A stretch of 64,000 nt of DNA from an uncultured Prevotella sp. (GTDB lineage Bacteria > Bacteroidota > Bacteroidia > Bacteroidales > Bacteroidaceae). The stretch lies in contig URQS01000003.1 in the NCBI GenBank assembly GCA_900550035.1, forward strand, positions 1 through 64,000, in the 5' to 3' direction. Shown one piece after another: positions 60,054 to 64,000 of the stretch (the first letter of the stretch is position 1; each line of letters starts with the position of its first letter). Below the pieces are notes generated by a model, which did not search any database, was not told where the DNA came from, and saw nothing but the letters and a program-made list of their open reading frames with translations. Made by a program: the position numbers and the translations under genes.

Positions 60054-60871
60054 TTACAACTTGCCGTTGATGGCTGCATTGAAGAGAAGCTCGAGGTTCA
60101 TCTGAGTCTCCCGGCTGCCAGCCTTTCGCTTGGCTATCACGGCATTGCCCTGAAGTGTAGGCTCAGCATAGAGTACCGTATCGTCCATTTCGGCAGGTGT
60201 GCGGTACTCGAAGGAATAGTCCTCACAAATATCTGCCACCGAGGCATCGAGCAAGAGATTATTCTGATTGAGAATAACAATGTGGTCGAGCAGCGACTCG
60301 ATGTCATGAACCTGATGAGTAGAGATAATCAACATTCGCTCATCGGTCATATTGTTGGCTATCACCTTGCGGAACTGACTCTTCGATGGGATGTCAAGGC
60401 CATTGGTGGGCTCGTCCATGAAAAGGTATTTTGTACCTGTGGCAAGGGCAAAACTCATATAAGCCTTTTTCTTTTGTCCCATCGAGAGTTCGTTCAAATT
60501 AAGAGAGAGAGGTAATTCGAAATCCTGCAAACATCTGTCCAACACTTCCTGACTGAAGTTGGGATAGAAGGGACGGTTCATCTTGACATATACATCGAGC
60601 GAGACATTGGGAAGAAAGAATTCCTCTGTCACGATAAAGATGTCGCGAAGTACATCTGGACGACGATCGCAAGAAGATATTCCGTCGATAAGAATAGTGC
60701 CCTGCTGTTGACGCAGCAAACCACTGATCAGGTAAAGCAGAGGCTCTTCCCTGTACCATTCTTACCTAAAAGTCCATAGATATTATTCTCCTTAAGAGTC
60801 ATATTGAAATCGCTGAACACGTTTCTCTTGACTCCTTGATAATGGAAACTCAAATTGTTTACTTGTATCAT
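60054..60871 (-). pseudogene. ABC transporter ATPase with a frameshift in Walker A
   Basis: The ATG at 60871 opens MIQVNNLSFHYQGVKRNVFS and continues to YGLLGKNGTGKS (Walker A). Then the frame breaks: the next bases read CTC TGC TTT ACC TGA. Adding one base after the Ser codon (near 60742/60743) gives the expected STLLYLISGLLRQQQG and joins the downstream frame, which is intact to 60054: ELSMGQKKKAYMSFA (signature), YLFMDEPTNGLD (Walker B) and IISTHQVHDIE (H-loop). The repaired product would be 272 residues. One base has been lost, or missed in sequencing. In the written frame an ATG at 60719 would give a protein without Walker A and therefore no ATP binding. It is first in the operon. Confidence 0.88.
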
Positions 60872-60885
60872 AATCAAACTGTTTT

Positions 60886-60909
60886 AGTGTACTACTTTAA
60901 TATTACACT
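60886..60909 (-). promoter_or_regulatory. YtrA-like operator (AGTGTA-N12-TACACT)
   Basis: Perfect 6-bp inverted half-sites AGTGTA (60886-60891) and TACACT (60904-60909) are separated by 12 bp. The repeat starts one base past the -7 box and covers the expected transcription start, an ideal place for a repressor. As I remember, the Bacillus subtilis YtrA site has the same half-sites with a 13-bp spacer. The operon encodes a YtrA-type GntR protein. Confidence 0.72.
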
Positions 60910-60910
60910 G

Positions 60911-60918
60911 CAAAAGTA
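60911..60918 (-). promoter_or_regulatory. -7 box of the ABC-GntR-MacB-TolC operon
   Basis: It reads TACTTTTG on the minus strand (TAnnTTTG), 39 bp before the ATG at 60871. All genes down to 51857 follow on the same strand with gaps of 82 bp or less. Confidence 0.7.
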
Positions 60919-61144
60919 TAACAAAAAGCAATAGCTTCCAAATTTTCGAGCAATTATTTTTTGCTTTTAACACAACGTTAACTTTTCCACCTTATTTTAT
61001 AAAGATAATAATATAAACATACTCAAGTTCTGAACACTACGAAAGTTTAAATATCTGTCCCACACTGAGATGCAAAGCAATAAGACACCTGTTGCCATCA
61101 TGGTATCCATTTTTTTAAAAAAGGAATCATGCAAAAACCCTTCA

Positions 61145-61240
61145 CCCTTCATCTATCCCTTGGAATCCCCTGTATTTATCGGAGTTTCAGGGGTTGAATG
61201 GCACAAATCCACCCTTCATCACCCTTCATCTCCCTTCATT
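61145..61240. repeat. CCCTTCATC repeats with a hairpin
   Basis: Copies of cccttcatc stand at 61145, 61212 and 61222, with cccttcatt at 61232. Between the first two is an imperfect hairpin, aatcccctg (61164-61172) with caggggtt (61188-61195). No coding sequence is supported in the stretch 60919-61389. The stretch also has an AT-rich part near 60990-61020. Confidence 0.6.
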
Positions 61241-61389
61241 CTCATTGGATAAGCGCTCCGCGTTTATACCTTGCATCGTTCGTTCCGGAGCTGTTATAAT
61301 GGGAGAGAAATAAGCATCTCTTAGAGTTGAGGAAGTCTTGTTTGAATGTGATTTAAGTTTCTATGCAAGCATCATAGAAGCCTTAACTG

Positions 61390-61458
61390 GGTCATAATAG
61401 ATGACTCGGACCGGTCATAATAGATGGCTTGGACTGGTCATAATAGATGGCTCGGATC
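61390..61458. repeat. Three tandem 23-bp repeats
   Basis: Three head-to-tail 23-bp units (61390-61412, 61413-61435, 61436-61458), each beginning ggtcataatagatg and ending in a variant of gctcggatc, are followed by a partial fourth copy ggtcat. They end exactly where the integrase-like fragment begins. Confidence 0.88.
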
Positions 61459-61462
61459 GGTC

Positions 61463-61575
61463 ATGGGACGTGTGACAATCAACGGAACTATCGCACTGTT
61501 CAGTTGCAAGCAGAGCGTGACCATGGCTATCTGGGATGCCGATAGAGAGCGTGAGCAAGATTCTTGTCCTAATTA
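61463..61575 (+). pseudogene. N-terminal fragment of a tyrosine recombinase (integrase)
   Basis: The frame reads MGRVTINGTIALFSCKQSVT then MAIWDADRERE and soon stops. It matches the arm-binding start of Bacteroidales tyrosine integrases (MGR.T.NGT...FSCK.......LWD). The core-binding and catalytic domains are absent. It is a footprint of an integrated element next to the WYL gene. Confidence 0.68.
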
Positions 61576-61639
61576 GGAAAATCTGCTTCGAAATCACTCA
61601 TTTATTAAACATGTCATATAAATTGAGACACCTTAGCCG

Positions 61640-61647
61640 TATTTTTG
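61640..61647 (+). promoter_or_regulatory. -7 box for the WYL regulator gene
   Basis: TATTTTTG matches TAnnTTTG, 19 bp before the ATG at 61667. Confidence 0.65.
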
Positions 61648-61666
61648 CAGTCGAAATCAATAAGAT

Positions 61667-62635
61667 ATGACTTCAAACAATATTGAAGAGTATTGTACGT
61701 TTTTCAAACAAAAGATTCAAAATATGACTGCATTGGAGAAATATATTTGGATAGTAAGAACACTCTATAACAAAGGAGATAGAGGGTTGTCGCTGAAAGA
61801 ACTCAACGACAAGTGGATACATGACGAGAACATCAGCAATGGAGAGCCTTTGCCACGGCAAACCTTCGACCGATGGAAAGGAAACATTTTGATGATGCTC
61901 GGTGTAAACATAGAATGCCGGTTAAAAGGTGGTTATCGCTATTACATCTCCAACCCTGAATGTTTGAGTGAAGGTGGGCTGGTCCGTTGGCTACTGGATA
62001 CGTATTCTACAGCAAATACCTTGTCGCAAAGCATTCAGTTGAAAGACAGAATACTTGTTGAAGAAATACCATCCAACCGTAACTACTTGACAAACATCAT
62101 AGAGGCGATGAAGAACAACCATGTGGTGACGCTGACATACAGAAGTTTTATACATGGCTCTTCCCATACGTTTTCTGTAGAACCTTACTGCCTAAAGATG
62201 TTCCAAAAAAGATGGTATTTATTGGCGAAGAATCTCGTTGATAACAATCTGCGTATCTATGGGCTTGACCGTTTGGAAAATTTTGAGGAAACCAAAGAGC
62301 ATTTCACGATGCCCAAGAATTTTGATGCAAACACCTATTTTTCCTCATTCTATGGAATAGTAACAGACGAGACCATCCCATTGCAACGCATTGTGGTTCG
62401 GGCAAATAGACAACATCAGCATTATCTTCGTTCCCTGCCACTACATCCTACCCAGAAAGAGATATTCACCTGTAAGGACTACGCAGACTTCGAACTGACA
62501 TTGCGTCCTACCTATGATTTCATCATGGAACTGTTACATTTTGGAAATATGATAGAGGTATTGGAACCACAATCCCTACGACAGACCATGAAAGGTTGGG
62601 TAAGTGACTTGTGGGAGTTATATGAAAACGACTAA
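61667..62635 (+). CDS. WYL-domain transcriptional regulator
   Basis: The 322-residue protein has an N-terminal winged-helix-like region (about 20-100, ALEKYIWIVRTLYNKGDRGL with SLKELNDKW and PRQTFDRWKGNILMML). A WYL domain follows (about 140-235) with VTLTYRSF, FSVEPYCLKMFQKRWYLLAK (the WYL motif appears as RWYLLAK) and RIYGLDRLENFE. The C-terminal extension (about 245-320) is of the WCX type. WYL proteins sense nucleic acids or small ligands and often control defence or DNA-damage genes. It sits 88 bp before a UDG-fold-like gene and 90 bp after an integrase fragment, so an accessory-island role is plausible. Confidence 0.88.
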   Translation: MTSNNIEEYCTFFKQKIQNMTALEKYIWIVRTLYNKGDRGLSLKELNDKWIHDENISNGEPLPRQTFDRWKGNILMMLGVNIECRLKGGYRYYISNPECLSEGGLVRWLLDTYSTANTLSQSIQLKDRILVEEIPSNRNYLTNIIEAMKNNHVVTLTYRSFIHGSSHTFSVEPYCLKMFQKRWYLLAKNLVDNNLRIYGLDRLENFEETKEHFTMPKNFDANTYFSSFYGIVTDETIPLQRIVVRANRQHQHYLRSLPLHPTQKEIFTCKDYADFELTLRPTYDFIMELLHFGNMIEVLEPQSLRQTMKGWVSDLWELYEND

Positions 62636-62723
62636 CAAAATATATAGATAACATGTACAAAAGTTTTTTGTAGAGGTTCTATACTTGTACGAACCAAAAG
62701 TTTAATTATAAACCATATTAATC

Positions 62724-63560
62724 ATGAACAATTTAACAAAACAACTGGCTAACTTATACGAGCCAAAATGGAATGAACTGAAACAACAGTTGGATGCCCA
62801 AGACATCAAGGTGCAAGCACCTTTTATGCTGGGTGTAGCATTGGAACATAACAACCAAGGAGGTTATGTTGACGAGAGTTGGTGGACTGATGCCGACTTG
62901 AAGGTGATGGTATTCGGACAAGAAACCCTCAATTGGCCCATACCTGTATCGGATGATGGAACTCAAATACAGTCGGACGATTTCGTAGAACTATACCAAC
63001 GTTTTTATTCTGACAACTATAAAGGGGAATATTTCCTTACAGATTCTGACAACCACTTGGCTAAGAATAAGTTCTTCAGCATGGGATTCAATGGTATCAT
63101 GTCGGGTATCAAAGACTTCGTTCTCGGCGAACAGTATTCCGACAAGAAAGTAGCATACCTTTGGAACAACATTTCAAAGTTGTCTGTAGGTGGACGCAAG
63201 GGTGTTGATTCTGGCATTCATAATTTGGAGGAGAAATTCTTTCATGTCATCCCACAAGAGATAGAGATATTGAAGCCCGACGTTCTTATCTTCCTGACTG
63301 GTCCTGGCCAAAACACCTATTACAGCTACATCCAAGAGAACTTTACCGTAAAAGGTTCGCTAAAGCCTCTGGCAGGACATAATGTTGATGCTGTGACAAA
63401 ACTTGATATAGAAGGCATCAGCCTTGCTTACAAGACCTATCATCCTACAGCGACCAAGGATGGAGATAAGGGTATCACAGATGCAGAGAAATGGAAGTAT
63501 TATCATGCCATCTTTGATGATATGAAGGAGCATCTCGATGATATTTTCAACAATAAATAG
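62724..63560 (+). CDS. Putative uracil-DNA-glycosylase-fold protein, uncharacterised
   Basis: The 278-residue cytoplasmic protein has no signal or membrane segment. Three short stretches resemble the uracil-DNA-glycosylase superfamily: VMVFGQETLNW (about 72-82, like the GQDPYH-type motif), LKPDVLIFLTGPGQNTYYSY (a strand followed by a Gly-containing turn) and AYKTYHPTATK near residue 245 (like the HPS motif). The rest has no match that I know. If correct, it could remove or bind modified bases. No catalytic Asp can be assigned with certainty. It is followed at once by a HAD-family gene (the stop and the next ATG are adjacent), so they probably work together under the WYL regulator. The family assignment is tentative. 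Confidence 0.55.
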   Translation: MNNLTKQLANLYEPKWNELKQQLDAQDIKVQAPFMLGVALEHNNQGGYVDESWWTDADLKVMVFGQETLNWPIPVSDDGTQIQSDDFVELYQRFYSDNYKGEYFLTDSDNHLAKNKFFSMGFNGIMSGIKDFVLGEQYSDKKVAYLWNNISKLSVGGRKGVDSGIHNLEEKFFHVIPQEIEILKPDVLIFLTGPGQNTYYSYIQENFTVKGSLKPLAGHNVDAVTKLDIEGISLAYKTYHPTATKDGDKGITDAEKWKYYHAIFDDMKEHLDDIFNNK

Positions 63561-64000
63561 ATGAATCATTCTAAGATTATATTTCTCGATTTTGATGGTG
63601 TTTTGAACACAGAACACCATCAAAGACAATTACTGTATGAAAGGAAAGCGTGGCAAGACAAATATGGAACTTGTTTTGACCCAGAAGCCGTGAAACAACT
63701 GCAAACCATAGTAGATATGACCCATGCGGACATCGTAATAGAATCCTCATGGAAATATCTCGGTTTGGAGGCAATGCAAGACATGTGGAAAGACAGACAA
63801 TTGCCAGGAAAAGTAATAGGTATAACTCCGTCTGCTATCAGTGATAACATTTTGCTCTCGACAGACTTGGATGTGTTAGATTCTTCTATGCTTCATTGTA
63901 AAGGGGCGGAAATAGCTTCGTGGCTTCATGAGAATAATATGCAAGAGGTTCCGTATGTCATTATTGATGATGAGTATGTTATATTGGAATCTCAACTTCC
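63561..64000 (+). CDS. HAD-superfamily protein of the Swiss-army-knife RNA repair type (partial)
   Basis: The gene runs past the window end. The visible 146 residues begin MNHSKIIFLDFDGVLNTEHH with the HAD nucleophile motif DxDGV (Asp10, Asp12). AVKQLQTIVDMTHADIVIES with SWKYLG (the motif II Ser) and YVIIDDEYVIL (motif IV) follow. This pattern is that of HAD domains found in Swiss-army-knife RNA repair proteins and of stand-alone relatives, which are likely phosphatases acting on nucleic-acid ends or nucleotides. It starts directly after the stop of the UDG-like gene. The remaining part cannot be judged. Confidence 0.75.
   Translation, partial: MNHSKIIFLDFDGVLNTEHHQRQLLYERKAWQDKYGTCFDPEAVKQLQTIVDMTHADIVIESSWKYLGLEAMQDMWKDRQLPGKVIGITPSAISDNILLSTDLDVLDSSMLHCKGAEIASWLHENNMQEVPYVIIDDEYVILESQL

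Noticed and set aside
61070..61252. 60-codon frame in the intergenic repeat region
   Set aside because: It runs through the CCCTTCATC repeats and hairpin and has no protein-like features.
61390..61458. Tandem repeats as a CRISPR array
   Set aside because: The units follow each other without spacers, and no cas gene is nearby.

Overview
The window looks like a chromosome segment of an anaerobic Bacteroidales bacterium, most likely Prevotella or Segatella. The grounds are SusC/SusD outer-membrane glycan machinery, promoter -7 boxes of the Bacteroidetes form TAnnTTTG in front of many genes, lipoprotein and PorT-type barrel signatures, rubredoxin plus superoxide reductase, and DUF3244, DUF1573 and FISUMP-type surface proteins. 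No rRNA, tRNA or CRISPR array was seen.

Left part (1-13.7 kb). Two paralogous secreted FISUMP-type proteins come first, the second carrying extra starch-binding-like domains. They are followed by an IS982 transposase remnant, a membrane-anchored AraC regulator, a lipoprotein, a small membrane protein with a YiiX-like cysteine hydrolase, mutS (minus strand), a membrane-anchored calcineurin-like phosphoesterase, a rubredoxin/superoxide reductase pair and a secreted three-repeat carbohydrate-binding-like protein.

Centre (13.8-42.8 kb). This is a large polysaccharide utilization locus (PUL). A soluble AraC regulator (minus strand) sits between a secreted protein built of a repeated binding-like module and a GH5 enzyme carrying the same module. 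The main operon follows: SGNH esterase, SusC, SusD, surface glycan-binding protein, GH5 lipoprotein, GH5 subfamily 2-like enzyme, GH2 beta-mannosidase, a third GH5, GH140-like, GH130 mannosylglucose phosphorylase, GPH sugar symporter, GH78 alpha-rhamnosidase, SGNH acetylesterase, an internally deleted mannose-6-phosphate isomerase and a DUF2961/GH172-like protein. An 18-bp motif lies the same distance upstream of the -7 box at all three plus-strand promoters (13.8, 16.6 and 18.5 kb), so these transcripts are probably one regulon. Enzyme content points to an acetylated beta-1,4-glucomannan-like backbone. The logic would be surface binding and endo-cleavage, SusCD import, periplasmic trimming, symport of Man-Glc and phosphorolysis by GH130.

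Right part (42.8-64 kb). A decayed PorT-type barrel gene marks the PUL edge. Next is a minus-strand housekeeping operon (U32 peptidase/TrhP-like, SufE, TrmH-type methyltransferase, YejM-like sulfatase-fold membrane protein). An AT-rich cassette follows, with a transmembrane TPR-HTH regulator divergent from a DUF3244-like secreted protein whose frame is broken at an 8-G tract, plus a lipoprotein, a DUF1573 protein and a membrane protein. A long minus-strand operon then runs from an ABC ATPase frameshifted in its Walker A motif through an ABC permease, a YtrA-type GntR repressor, a DUF2807 protein, a MacB-type ABC exporter and adaptor to a TolC-family channel. Its promoter carries a YtrA-like operator. 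The right end holds tandem 23-bp repeats, an integrase remnant, and a WYL regulator, a UDG-fold-like protein and a HAD-family protein cut by the window edge.
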